64,000 nt of DNA from Endomychus coccineus (Eukaryota; Arthropoda; Insecta; Coleoptera; Endomychidae). Below are positions 53,401 to 63,214 of this stretch, in pieces (within the stretch, counting starts at the first letter, position 1; each line of letters opens with the position of its first letter). Made by a program: the position numbers and the translations under genes. The notes beneath the pieces are model-generated. The model made no database searches. It saw only the letters and a program-made list of their open reading frames with translations, and was not told the DNA's origin. The DNA lies in the NCBI GenBank assembly GCA_958510875.1, contig OY294067.1:274890742-274954741 (forward strand). Reading direction: 5' to 3'.

Positions 53401-54315
53401 TTCGTCAGTTAAGCGTAATTTGTGTTTTACTTTGTTGGTAAAGGATAAAGGTATTTTTTCACAATAGAATATATCTTTATATTCTTCGCAAAGTTCTTGT
53501 ATTGCTTGTTTTTCCTCGGCATTCATATGATCTAAACGTAAAGAGTTAAGATTTTCGGTTTGAATATTCTCGATTTCCGATGGATATTCAATATCCATTG
53601 GTTCTTCAAAATTGTTAGCATATTCCGTATGATTACAAGAAATTTCATTGTATTCGTCAATTTCTAAAGGTTCGCGTATTATTATTTCAACAGGATTATT
53701 ATTAGAATTTGTTACCGTAGTTGTCGCAAATTTATTATCTATTTTAACTAAAGAGGTAGGTACTTCTACTCCTGGTCGAAATGTAATTTTATTTAATACT
53801 CCGTATTTGTTGTTTGTATTGACTGGAATTTTTATGACTCTTTCTGTACGAGGTTCGATAGTTATTTTAAAATTTTGAATAGGAGTATGTTTCAAAGATT
53901 TGGTGTTATTTTCGGATTCTGATTCTTTTATAATATGAATTGGAATTTTTGTTCTTTCTGTTATCAACAAATTATTGTCGAAATCGAGTGTTGCTTTTAA
54001 TTTTTTTAGTAGATCTAATCCAATGAGTCCATGATATTGCGAGTTTACATCAAATACGTAAAACTTGTGTTTTAAATCGCCAGTATTAAATATTTTCGGT
54101 AAGGGAATATTTACTGTTGTATCATGATTACTAACTTGATGTACCGACTGTATTTTAAAGAGTTCTTGTCTTTTATAATTACTATAAAATTTTTCTACAA
54201 CGTTATTATTTATTAGAGACTTCATAGATCCGGTGTCTATCATAAGTTTAAGATTAACATTTGGAATAATTATGAACGGTAAGCGGGGATTATTATCGTT
54301 ATTTAAATGTATCAA
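50491..54315 (-). CDS. pol: Errantivirus Pol polyprotein
   Basis: 1274 codons counted from a TTG at 54315; no ATG is needed because it overlaps gag in the -1 frame. Protease DTGS at residues 27-30. RT with the catalytic YLDD box at 464-467. RNase H with TTDAS (Asp 613) and a later TDHRPL. Integrase with an HHCC zinc finger (Cys 964 and 967) and a D997, D1050, E1086 triad (D-52-D-35-E). A C-terminal segment with RYEGPFDV resembles the GPY/F module. It copies and inserts the element. No internal stop and no missing catalytic residue seen. Confidence 0.95.
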   Translation of the reverse strand: MIHLNNDNNPRLPFIIIPNVNLKLMIDTGSMKSLINNNVVEKFYSNYKRQELFKIQSVHQVSNHDTTVNIPLPKIFNTGDLKHKFYVFDVNSQYHGLIGLDLLKKLKATLDFDNNLLITERTKIPIHIIKESESENNTKSLKHTPIQNFKITIEPRTERVIKIPVNTNNKYGVLNKITFRPGVEVPTSLVKIDNKFATTTVTNSNNNPVEIIIREPLEIDEYNEISCNHTEYANNFEEPMDIEYPSEIENIQTENLNSLRLDHMNAEEKQAIQELCEEYKDIFYCEKIPLSFTNKVKHKLRLTDENPIFVKSYRLPHVHQAEVRNQIDTLLKQDIIQPSCSPWSCPVLIVPKKTDSSGKKKWRMAIDYRKINEKLVEDKYPLPNITDILDKLGKSQYFTTLDLASGYHQVEMAPEDIEKTAFSTENGHYEFKRMPFGLRNAPATFQRIMDNILRGIQNEKCFVYLDDIIIFSTSLQEHLTRLKEVFERLRNANLKIQLDKSEFLSKEVAYLGHVITSDGVQPNPDKIKAVVQYPLPKTTKEIKGFLGLVGYYRKFIKDFAKLTKPMTRCLKKNAKIEQTPEFIDAFEKCKQILTNYPILQYPNFDQPFILTTDASNVALGAVLSQGNIGSDKPVCYASRTLNETEQRYSTIEKELLAIVWATKYFRPYLFGRKFYVYTDHRPLVWLMKLKEPNSKLVRWRLKLEEFNYEIIYKKGRYNTNADSLSRILINAMTKSNPNDNDKDSIMPNLDEDENLLSEIATLSPGTLDRILEQPDFVIDDTSLPISLSEIPMLDTISDSSHSNINIEPKNGIPISEDAIEAKPNQYFITTVSMNPRDVKHVKVGKNNKYFIQISRNNNEDEIIKFLKNYTAANKTYYFNFDQEKMYKDFSSIYIRLFNNNAPKIISCKKHKIPLIDDEEITNVISNYHTGKTNHRGITETLKQITNKYYFPDMKIKIATFINKCEKCQKAKYDRNPPKIPIMLTETPNKPFQIIHADTFTIEGQNYVTLVDAFSKLGQAIPITSKNSIETVNSFITYFTYYGVPETIVMDNGSEFNSETVQQLLELHKINIHFITPRNPPSNGIVERFHCTIIEHIRLMRQEKNKDPIKQLISYALIAYNNTIHSSTGYTPMELTIGHAQNKDIYDLDDQKKLLQEYIQSHRKKIALTYDKVKEEIEQEKIRIQTKRNTNTNESQFTNVDQVYSKLDRRGKTTQRYEGPFDVININDKNVATCSKEAKTRKIHLRNLKRPVLVPDGSPSLQQNTPTDKKSNSPK

Positions 54316-55610
54316 GGTTGATCGGGTAGGTTGAGGTCTAATTGAAAATTTTCCGATTCGACTTCGAAACTATGTTCGTCAGTGTCATAAAATTGAGAAT
54401 CTTCTGATTGTATTTGAGTTTCTTGCGAATATTCTTCGCAATATGGTGTCATGTATGTCTCGTTTTCGTCTTCAACTTCCTGATGATAAAGTTCTTCCGA
54501 AATCCATTTTGTTTGTGGACGTACGGTATTTGTTATATGTGTCATATTACGGGTTGACGTTTGCATAGGAGTTGGTTTATAATTTGGTCTAAAATTATTA
54601 TTCGATTGGTGAAAGTTTCGAACTGTTCTATTTGGTCCATTATTGAAATTATTTTGTCCTGCGTACATTTTACCTGTGGGGGTTTGAGGGGCTAGTCTGT
54701 TAAAATTTTGTTGTTGATTATTTGAGTTAAATCGATTTGTTGGTACGTAATTGAGCGATCGGGATTGTGGCATATTGCTTGCTTGGTTATTAGCAAAATG
54801 GGGTACAAAATTATTGAATTGTCTAGGTGGTGCAATTGGTTGTTTTGCTCTATCAAAGTTATTGCAATTTTTATTAAATGGAACATTAGTTGAAGGTTTA
54901 TAATGTTTGTCTGCATAAGAGAAGTTCTCTTCTTCAATGACCATGCTCATAGCGTGTTCTAAGTTTATGGGTTTTTGTAACCGCACTGCGAGACCTAATT
55001 GTCCTGATAATCCATGTAGGAAAGTTTGTAAGGCTAGATTATCGTAAATTTCATTTTTGACATTTCTGATATTTTCATCAGGGATAGTCAAACGCAATTT
55101 AGTTTGTAGCAAGCTTCGAACATCTTGCACTCGCATTCCAAATTGATTGGGTTGTTCACGAGGTTCTGGTTTTAAGCACATTAAGTCGCGTACTAAACAG
55201 TCCTCATTACGCTGGTCCGCAAAGTATTGCAAAAGTAATTTTTTTATATTTGGCCAGTTTGTTGCGTCTTCACGACTGCCAACTAATATTTTAGCTCTTC
55301 CTTCAAGTTTACCTATGATTACCCTAAGTAACCATTCATTACGTGGATTCGCAGCATTATTGCGATCTATAAAGGTTGTTAATAAATTTTCGCATGCAGA
55401 TATAAATATTGCAAGAGTGGTTTTATCACCATCGTAACTAGGGATAGCATTCAGATGATAATTTTGTAAATCAGCCATTATTAGTGATTGATTGATATTA
55501 TGAAAATTTCTATTTATTCTGTTAGTTCTGATAGGACTCCTGTCACGAATTGTTTGTGAATTATTTACGTCACAATTAAACTCTTCAGATTCAGAATCTG
55601 ATAAATTCAT
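54312..55610 (-). CDS. gag: Errantivirus Gag
   Basis: 432 aa from the ATG at 55610, about 290 nt inside the PBS. The N-terminal two thirds contain helical capsid-like sequence: LNAIPSYDGDKTTLAIFISA, IIGKLEGRA, NQFGMRVQDVRSLLQ. The remainder is Asn/Gln/Pro-rich and ends with an acidic tail. No CCHC zinc knuckle was found, as is usual for errantivirus Gag. It forms the particle that packages the RNA. The homologous relic at 13560-14002 supports the frame. Confidence 0.93.
   Translation of the reverse strand: MNLSDSESEEFNCDVNNSQTIRDRSPIRTNRINRNFHNINQSLIMADLQNYHLNAIPSYDGDKTTLAIFISACENLLTTFIDRNNAANPRNEWLLRVIIGKLEGRAKILVGSREDATNWPNIKKLLLQYFADQRNEDCLVRDLMCLKPEPREQPNQFGMRVQDVRSLLQTKLRLTIPDENIRNVKNEIYDNLALQTFLHGLSGQLGLAVRLQKPINLEHAMSMVIEEENFSYADKHYKPSTNVPFNKNCNNFDRAKQPIAPPRQFNNFVPHFANNQASNMPQSRSLNYVPTNRFNSNNQQQNFNRLAPQTPTGKMYAGQNNFNNGPNRTVRNFHQSNNNFRPNYKPTPMQTSTRNMTHITNTVRPQTKWISEELYHQEVEDENETYMTPYCEEYSQETQIQSEDSQFYDTDEHSFEVESENFQLDLNLPDQP
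54345..54351 (-). promoter_or_regulatory. Candidate -1 frameshift site at the gag-pol overlap
   Basis: In gag frame the heptamer A AAT TTT (pattern X XXY YYZ) lies 30 nt before the gag stop TGA. The pol frame is open from upstream of this site. A -1 slip here would join gag to pol. No downstream pseudoknot was worked out. Confidence 0.6.
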
Positions 55611-55879
55611 GGGATTTATTAATTATAGGATGAATTTGAATGAATGGGATTCAATGAGAAATTTACTCACATTAGTAGAGTTGTTTTCATCTTCTCTTTG
55701 CTTTCTTTCTTAACTATAGAAGCTTCGACGATGTGGTTTTTACTTCTACGGCTTCGGCGATGTGGTCCTAGGCCCTGGTGACAATTTTCGTTTGTCCGAA
55801 CTTGTAAGCAAATTATTGAAATAAACCGATTTCACTGTCGTTTTCGCAAAAGTTCCAGAAATGCACAGAAAAACCGTCT

Positions 55880-55900
55880 TACAATCCTACCGACTGCGCC
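55880..55900 (-). promoter_or_regulatory. Primer binding site for tRNA-Ser
   Basis: Adjoining the 5' LTR in element sense is (T)GGCGCAGTCGGTAGGATT, complementary to the 3' end of insect tRNA-Ser including CCA. tRNA-Ser priming is used by 17.6 and 297, whereas gypsy uses tRNA-Lys. Confidence 0.88.
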
Positions 55901-56121
55901 AGTTATATGTCGTGGTATAACGAAAAGCTTTTTAAAAAAACTTTATTTGAATTAATACAAAATTATTAATGTGTGAAACTAAAACATCTACACAAGGCGA
56001 AGTAGAGAAATAGAATGAATTATTATATTAAAGTACATTATGTGTTGGCATATAAAAGTAATGTCAGCAATGATAAAGTCTATCGTATTACGGAGAATCA
56101 TCACTTGTAGGCGATGTAACA
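55901..56121 (-). repeat. Errantivirus 5' LTR (221 bp)
   Basis: Same 221 bp as 48577-48797; in element sense this copy drives transcription toward lower coordinates. Confidence 0.92.
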
Positions 56122-56189
56122 CGCGCTAAACAGCTTAGGTTCAACTTTTAAGATCATTCATTAATATTCCGAAATATTTAACAAAATTT

Positions 56190-57190
56190 TATGTAAAGTA
56201 GTGAAGTCCGATCAGAACCTAAACTCAACCAGAGACAGAAAGTTTCCAATCGCCGTGATCGATGGTGTAAGAGATGTCCTCTGGCAGTAATGGACTAGGT
56301 GTGCGGGAGTTTAAACATTTCGCGGTAGATCTTTTAACAAACTCCCATGGGTCCTTTCCCAAGTAACCTTCGACAAAGTTCCTCCAAAATTCAATTGTGG
56401 CCTGACGGATGGCATACCTGTACTATGTACGCAGAGACAGGTAGCGGGCCCTGAGTGCCTCTTGAACACTTGATAATTCTCTCGTCATTATTTACGCCTG
56501 GCATGTAAAACATATCGTTTTTGCCTTCTCAGACCATCACGGGTTAGACCTAGATAAAGATTTTCTCTTTCGAAAACATCTCTCCATAATAGAGAGGATG
56601 TCATTCGAAAGAGAGTTGACGCGTTCGTCTATTGAATCATTGATGGATTTCCAGAGGAGCCCTCAAAAGTTGTCCATGAGGAGGATGGCCCCGTCCAACA
56701 GACGGTCATAATCAGAGATGTTGATTTTGAATCTTGGAGGTTCTGCTTCGTCATCCGCTTCCTTTTTTGGGGCAACATAGAATGAGATAAGACTATTATC
56801 ACTGTCCAGAAGATGCTCAAAGTGAAGGTCGTGAATGCCTAAAAAGGCATCAACGGACATACCATAAATAAGGCATTAGCGTCTGCACATATGACAATAT
56901 GTCCAATGCCCAGCGCGGTCCATACCTTATGAAAACGATCTAGGAAAGGTTCAATGCTTAGACTATACTGGCAATATAGAGGCTAACGATGTAAAAAGAG
57001 AAACACTTGAGGGATACTCATGTGAGTATCTGAGAACTGCTTCAGGATTGATAATAATAATTGAAGCATAGAATCTGTTGACACCCACATAGTACGAACA
57101 CTTGTATTGGAGTCCAAATTCTGGAGTGACACGCCTTCCCTCTCGTCCTACGGTATATTCTACGGTATTGGTTTGGAGAACCTACCGTAT
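56190..57190 (-). pseudogene. R1-like LINE endonuclease-to-RT linker relic
   Basis: On the - strand, with several frame changes: FLDRFHKVWTALG, IGHIVICADANA (GxDANA of the R1-type AP endonuclease), DAFLGIHDLHFEHLLDSDNS, LISF (domain end, xDxSDHxxI), RLLDGAILLMDNF, then DGLRRQKRYVLHARRK and HSGPATC further down to about 56230. The order fits ORF2 of an R1-clade element between nuclease and RT. Stops throughout. Confidence 0.6.
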
Positions 57191-58030
57191 TATCGAAACT
57201 ATAGTCACATTCATGTATTAAACTAGTGAAAATCCAATTTTTAATAGTTATTTTATCTACGTTCAGAATGGATTTTCATCACGTAATGATTGATTCTATT
57301 TAACATTAAATTTGTTTTATTTTGAATATTTATACCCTAAGATAGATGAAAAATCTTTTAGGGAGTCACGAAAAGGGGTATCATAAAAATAACCGGGCCA
57401 GGGAAAAAAAGTTTGGGAGACGCTGCCCTGAAGGAAATGTTCTGTGCGTGTGCACCAAATGACAATTGCGAATCGAAGATAACTCCAAGTTTTTTCATCT
57501 TACATAGTCGGGCCAAAGCCATGATTAGGTTGTTGATATTATAGACCTGTTTGATGATTTTGTTTAGATTACCTAATAAATTTTATAGTTACTGTGAACA
57601 ATTTCTGGCTGTATGGCATAATTCATGATTGTGAAGGAAATTTGACATTCCTAAATATTTATACAATATGTCATTAAGATTAGTGATTACTGTCAACTCA
57701 AGCATACTTTCCTGAATTATGTTCAAACATTCATTACAGTTTATATCCCTTATCAACATTACTCATTTCAAAAATTAGATGTAATTGGAAAAGTTAATTT
57801 TTATCATTTCGCAAATACACCGAATGATATTACTTGTACAACAAATATCCATGCAAATACATTTCAGAGATAAGGAGTTATCATAGGTTTTCATGAATTG
57901 TGTCATATGTTCACTCCCATAGATAAAGATTTATAGATTTTAATTCCATACAATTAGAACGATTTCATCTAACTTAACATATTTGAAAAATGTATTTGAT
58001 AGAAATTATATCAAGTGAGTTCAAAATGAG
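57191..58030. other. Receptor intron, no gene seen
   Basis: AT-rich sequence between the R1 relic and the hAT transposase. No exon or repeat recognised. Confidence 0.45.
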
Positions 58031-58032
58031 TT

Positions 58033-58594
58033 ATGTTGGTGGGATGTACTAGCAAATATATCAGGAGAAAAAGAAATAGCCATAAACAGATTAAATCCAA
58101 CACGCTGGGCAGGTCGAGTAACATATTTGCAGTGCAGTTGAGGTTCTTGGACATTATCAGAGCACTAGATAAAATAATTCTGTGTAGTAATAAGATAGAT
58201 GAGCGAATAGAAGCTGATACATTTGAATTTATTTTTAAAACTATCATACTTGAAAAAATCCTGTGTAACGTAAACTTTGCATCAAAATTATTGAAAGCTA
58301 AAGATATGGGCATTTCAAGAGTTGTAGATACATCAAAAAGGGTTCATATTCATTTAAGCAAATTAAGAAATGACTATGACAGTCTAAGGAATAAACCTGC
58401 AGAATTGGCTAGAAAATGGAACGTTAGTACTGAATTAAGAAAAAAAGAAGACCGTTCACTAAGCGGCATTCTGATGAACTGGCTCTGGAACATCGTTTTA
58501 TTAGCGACGTAGATATCTTCCGAATCTAAAAGTGTTTGACGTAGTTTGTGGAGAACTAAACAATAGGTTCAGTGGCTTGTAACGCGTTTGTGAA
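58033..58594 (+). pseudogene. ZMYM1-like hAT transposase, middle part
   Basis: SNTLGRSSNIFAVQLRFLDI, IIRALDKI, RIEADTFEFIFK, ILEKILCNVNFASKLLKAKD, then (after frameshifts) DELALEHRFISDVDIFRI, KVFDVVCGELNNRFSGL. It matches in order the central RNase H-like part of ZMYM1/TTF-type hAT transposases. The coding sequence is interrupted at about 58594 by a 2.6-kb foldback element and resumes at 61181. Confidence 0.7.
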
Positions 58595-61180
58595 GTCCAG
58601 GCGCACGGTCAAAAAAGTTGTGTTGAAAATTTAATACGGCTAATTTTGATGTTCCTTTATATTTTCTGGGGTGCTGAATACGGAAATAATAGTTTAAAAA
58701 TTCTATCGCTGCCGCTCGAAAAGTTATGGCCTTTTTTGGCCAGATTTTGTGGTTTTTTACGTTTTTTTTAATTAATTTGAAAACGAATGTTTTAATCGAA
58801 TAAATAAGATCAAAGTTGTAGATAATTGAAATACGCGTCGAATGAGCCCAAGTAGAAGTCATTTGGAGGTTACGGGCTCGAGATAACGCCCATTTTGTGA
58901 TTTTTCTATGGTTTTTTAAATATTTTTTTTGAACCGAAAAAAAATCGTAAAACGTAATTGGTCTGAATGAAAAGCTGGGATTTTTATTCTACTTTTCACT
59001 GGATTGTTTTTTTCAACATCTTTTTGGCGCTAAAATTTGAATTTTCCGAAAAACCGTAAAAATGCGATAGCGTGCTGAAAAATGCGTATTGTAGATTTTG
59101 ACCAAGATTATCTAAAAAAAATCTACAAGTGACATTTTGATATAAATGTCGAATTTTAGCTCATCTTTCAAAAAAGATAACCTAGGAAAATTGGAAAAAT
59201 GTTGAGGTTAAGAAATTTCGGAATAAACCAAATTCCAGGTGCTAATAGCTCTGGTCCATACGCATATTTTGCGCACCTGCACATCTTTTTTGCTTCAATC
59301 AAAGTTGAGATATCGATCAAAATGTGTTTAGGTCCTTCCAAGGCCCAATTTTGGGTCTATCTTCAAAAATCAAGAACCAGTCTAATCTAAAGCGATATCT
59401 TCATCTAAATCCAAAAAAGTGACCTCCTAGCTATCATAGAAAAAAATATAAACCGAGTCAAAGACAAAATAAAATCTCGCCGGGTACTATTTTTTCGATA
59501 AAGTAGATTATATTTATTAAGGATACACGCATATTGTAGATTTTGACCAATACAAAAAACCTTCAAATGACATTTTTATGTAAATGCCTAATTTTAGCTC
59601 GTCTTTCAAAAAAGATGACCTCGGAAAATTGTAAAAATTTTGAGGTGAGGAAATTTCGGAAAAAAAAACAAATCTTATGTGCTGATAGCCCTAGTTCATA
59701 CGCGTATTTTGCGCACCTGCACATCTTTTTTGCTTCAGTCAAGGTCGAGATATCGATTAAAATGTGTTTGGGCCCCTCCAAGGCTCAATTTTGGGTCTAT
59801 CATCAAAAACCAAGAATCAGTGTAATCTGAAGCGATGTCTTCATCTAAATCCAAATATGTGACCTCCTAGCTATTATAGAAAAAAATATAAACCGAGTCT
59901 TTGACTATATACTATTAAATACGTCATCATCATAAGAAGATGAAATAGAAGAATAAGAGAGAAAATAATAATAATAGTAAAACACGTGGCAGCATGATGA
60001 TGCAGCAGCTGTGGTTTATAATACCATATTATTATGGTTCTCAACTTTCAAACCTACGCGTCATTTTGAATATTGTGGCTACTTCCACAGATTGTACATC
60101 AGAGACTGATGGTAAAGATAAAAATACTCAAATAAAAAAAAATCAGGCGAAAAAACGTAACGTTACCGAGTCCTTTACCTTGTTATGTTTTGAAATAATC
60201 GATTAATAAACTTCTCATACAAGTAACTCATTCTTATTTCTGATAATTATCCAAATTATAACGTTTAAAAAAAAAATTCACACTTGTATCCTTAATAAAT
60301 GTAATCTACTTTACCGACGACCGTTTTATTTGAAAAAATAGTACCGACGAGACTTTTTTTTGTCTTTGACTCGGTTTATATTTTTTCTCTGATAGCTAGG
60401 AGGTCACATTTTTGGATTTAGATAATAATAGAGCCAAAATTGGGCCTTGGAGGAGCCCAAACACATATTAATCGATATCTTGACTTTGACTGAAGCAAAA
60501 AAGATGTGCAGGTTCGCAAAATATGCGTATGAACCAGCCCTGGACCTGAAATTTGGTTATTCCTGAAATTTCCTAACCTCAAAATTTTTCCAATTTTCCG
60601 AGGACATCTTTTTTGAAAGATGAGCCAAAATTCGGCATTTATATCAAAATGTCATTTGAAAGTTTTTTTTAGATAGTATTTGCCAAAATCTACAATATGC
60701 ATTTTGATTTAGGTCAAAACGTGCATTTTTCAGCACGCTATCACATTTTTACGGTTTTTCGGAAAATTCTAATTTTCGCGATAAAAAAAAGATATTGAGA
60801 AAAAAAATTTAGTGAGAAGTAGACCGATTATGTTTGCGATTTCTTATCGGTTCAAAAAAATATTTGAAAAACCATGAAAAAATCACAAACTGGGCATTCT
60901 CTAGGGCCCATAACCTCCAAATGCTCTTTCTGCTTGGACTCTTGGACGCGTATTCCAATTATCTACAACTTTGATTCCGGGTGTATATTCGATCAAGGCC
61001 TTCGTTTTCAATTTAATTGAAAAAAATCGTGAAAAAACATAAAATCTGGCTAAAAAAATGGTCATAACTTTTCGAGCGGCTATTTTTCCCGTATTCAGCA
61101 CCCCAAAATACATGCTTTGAAATTAGCCGTATCGAATTTTTCAGGATTTTCCGACGATTTTCGTGACCCTGCGCCTGGAC
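58595..61180. mobile_element. 2.6-kb foldback element inserted in the hAT transposase
   Basis: The ends AGTCCAGGCGCA (58595) and TGCGCCTGGACT (ending 61180) are perfect inverted copies, and the arms stay related for about 1 kb inward (GGGTGCTGAATACGG, GAAAAGTTATGGCC and others). A ~375-bp module occurs three times: 59090-59465 and 59530-59905 in the same direction and 60360-60720 inverted. Each contains TTGCGCACCTGCACATCTTT or its relative and GACCTCCTAGCTAT(C/T)AT. The centre (59905-60300) is unique, with no recognised gene. Confidence 0.8.
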
Positions 61181-61520
61181 TAATATTCGATTATTTAGGT
61201 AGAAAAACACTAGTTACACTGTTACAAGATCAACTTTTTAAATGCGCAGAAAATTTTGTAACACATTACAAAGATGATATTCCAGAAGAATTTCCTGTTC
61301 AAATAATAAACTTAGTGTCAATTCTTAAAGATGAACTTTCTAAAATTAAATCGGTAAAAGAACTAGCAGAACTGTTACAGCAAATTAAAACTCATTAAAA
61401 ATTATATATGCACAACAATAACAGAAGAAAGATTAAGTGGTTTTGCAATTTTGACTATTCAAGCTGATGAAGCCACAAAATTAGAGTTTAAAGATGTCAT
61501 TAAAACTTTGCTAATGCTGA
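61181..61520 (+). pseudogene. ZMYM1-like hAT transposase, C-terminal part
   Basis: IFDYLGRKTLVTLLQDQLFK, FVTHYKDDIPEEFPVQIINL, SVKELAELLQQIKTH, a stop, then TTITEERLSGFAILTIQADE, KLEFKDVIKTLL. It continues 58033-58594 and ends in the hAT dimerisation region (xMxExRLxGLAxLxI). A stop separates the two halves. Confidence 0.72.
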
Positions 61521-61580
61521 AACTCGCCGTAACGAGTTTTAAAATCAGTGCTTGTTATTTGTTATACCTAGAATACTTAC

Positions 61581-61747
61581 CTCTAAAAGAGCATGTGGTT
61601 CTTCCTAACTGCGTCTTATAAAATGAATTTGGGATATCAGGAGTGAAATTGTTAAACGAAGAAATAATTACTGATAGCAATGAGTACGGCAAAGTACCTA
61701 CAATATAATACTTCAATCGTTGCTTAAATCTGTCGTCATTGGATGCT
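61581..61747 (-). CDS. 7TM receptor, TM4 exon
   Basis: Acceptor TTTTCATTCCAG, donor GTAAGT. The first base finishes a Thr codon with 63215-63296. The frame then reads ASNDDRFKQRLKYYIVGTLP, YSLLSVIISSFNNFTP, NSFYKTQLGRTTCSFR, and leaves G. One membrane helix (YYIVGTLPYSLLSVIISSF) is preceded by a basic loop and followed by an extracellular loop with a single Cys (TTCSF), as expected for the disulfide-bonding second extracellular loop of class B/Methuselah-like receptors. Confidence 0.75.
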
Positions 61748-61922
61748 CTGGAATGAAAAAATTAAATGAATATTTAAAACAATTTCAAACATAAGAACAC
61801 TTCATAATATGAAACAGAATAATAGTTAGAAATTTAAATCACATTGGGAAGTTAGTTTATTTGAAGCTATGTTTCACATAAACTTATAATAAACGATTTA
61901 TTTTCAATGTGTTTAGGGAAAG

Positions 61923-63205
61923 TACGAGGGCAAGGTGAAAAGTCCCTGAAAACTTATACAAGAAATGGTTTATTTGGTCAAAACTTATTTCATTTCTCAA
62001 CATAATCTCCTTGTAGCCCGATATACTTCGTCCAACGTTTATGTAAATTTTCCATCCCTTCCAAATAATACGATTTCTCCAATCTTTCAAAATATGCGTT
62101 TCTTTCAGTAATGACCTCAATGTTGTAGCCGAATCTGTTTCTGACGAACCATTTCTTCAATTTTGAAGATAGATATAAGTCGCAGGGGCCAAATTGGGAG
62201 AATATTGTGGATGACGAAACAATTCGTAGCGCAATTCATGCAACTTTACCATTGCGACTGCGCGCCGGTGAGCTGTCTTGGTGGAAGAGCACTTCTTTCT
62301 TTGCCAAATGCGGCCGCTTCAATCGCCGTCAAATCGATCCAACAGCTCTGCATAATATACGCCGGGGATCTTTTTGCCCTTTTCAAGGTAATCGATATGG
62401 TCGATACCGTGTGCATCCCAAAAAACTGTCGCCATGACTTTGTAGACCGATAAGCACACTTTGGCCTTTTTCGGCTTCGTTTCGCCAGAACAAGTCCACT
62501 GTTTCGATTTTCCCATGGACTCTGGTGTGTTCTGATGTATCCATGTTTCGTCCACTGTTACGAAACGGGGCAAAAAGACCTTCTTATTGCCATTGAACAT
62601 CGTCAGACGCTCCTTTGAAGTTGTCACACGGTCGAGCTTGTTGTCAACAGAGAGCAAATGCGGCACCCATCTGGCAGATAGCTTTCTCATATTCAAAAAT
62701 GTATGCAAAATGTTCCGTAACTGTTCGGTTGAAATGCTCATAGCTACAGCAGTCTCGTGCATTTTAACTCGCCGATCGCCCAATATCATCCCATGGATTT
62801 TATCGACGATTTCTGGCGTTGTAAACTCAATTGAACGACCAGAACGTTCGGTGTCCTTTGTGGTCATACTATCACAACGAAAATCAGTAAACCTCTTGCG
62901 AATCATTCCAATCAATGGTGAAGAGTCCCCATAATGTTTATCTAGTGTTGCTTTGGTTTCCGTGATGTTTTTTCTACCCAAGAAATAATGTTTAATTAAG
63001 ATGCAAAATTGGCTTTTTTTTCCCACGTTTACAAAAATCTGCAAGGTTGCTTGCTTCCGATGGATGTTACAAAATTAAATGACATATTACTATGAAAATT
63101 CTAATGCATTCTAGTTAAAGATGGTACATCACAAATGTCACATGGTATGTTCGATTGTGGCTCCATCTGTTTTAATTTTAAAGGACTTTTCACCTTGCCC
63201 TCGTA
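61923..63205 (-). mobile_element. mariner element, near full length
   Basis: 1283 bp including TA at each end. The TIRs TACGAGGGCAAGGTGAAAAG (61923) and CTTTTCACCTTGCCCTCGTA (ending 63205) are perfect inverted copies over more than 20 bp. Transposase relic on the - strand. It sits in the TM3-TM4 intron of the receptor, its end 4 bp from the sixth base of the TM3 exon's donor site. Confidence 0.92.
61950..63044 (-). pseudogene. mariner transposase, mutated
   Basis: Codons 63044-62319 (241 aa) are open and contain the two helix-turn-helix regions (HYFLGRKNITETKATLDKHY; VAMSISTEQLRNILH), WVPHLL, the first catalytic Asp in FVTVDETWIH and VMATVFWDAHGIDHIDYLEK. After a stop, the remainder to 61950 reads AVAMVKLHELRYELFRH and YSPNLAPATY. 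The usual QDNAxxH block is lost and the third-Asp block (YSPDLAPxD) has Asn and Thr, so two of three catalytic residues are missing or altered. Inactive, but the intact TIRs could be mobilised by an active relative. Confidence 0.88.
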
Positions 63206-63214
63206 TGTACTTAC

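Larger units (their letters stand above)
48573..56125 (-). mobile_element. Complete errantivirus (17.6/297-like Ty3/gypsy element)
   Basis: A full-length LTR retrotransposon on the - strand, 7545 bp from 48577 to 56121, with a 4-bp target duplication CGCG at 48573-48576 and 56122-56125. In element order: 5' LTR (55901-56121), PBS for tRNA-Ser, gag, pol (protease, RT, RNase H, integrase), env, PPT and 3' LTR (48577-48797). The two LTRs appear identical, and all three frames are open over full domain length. Errantiviruses are insect endogenous retroviruses; env allows spread between cells in some lineages. The insertion lies in the receptor's TM4-TM5 intron, in the same orientation as the receptor. 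Confidence 0.95.

Noticed and set aside
51412..53878. Several + strand open frames (51412-51630, 51929-52168, 53032-53301, 53648-53878)
   Set aside because: They lie opposite the intact pol gene and are shadows of its codons; no motifs.
54692..55437. Open frames 54692-54937 (-) and 55147-55437 (+)
   Set aside because: Alternate-frame shadows of gag.
59199..59830. + strand frames 59199-59390 and 59543-59830, which resemble each other
   Set aside because: The similarity comes from the duplicated module of the foldback element; no protein family and no start context.
62163..62934. + strand frames 62163-62453, 62207-62437 and 62587-62934
   Set aside because: Antisense to the mariner transposase.
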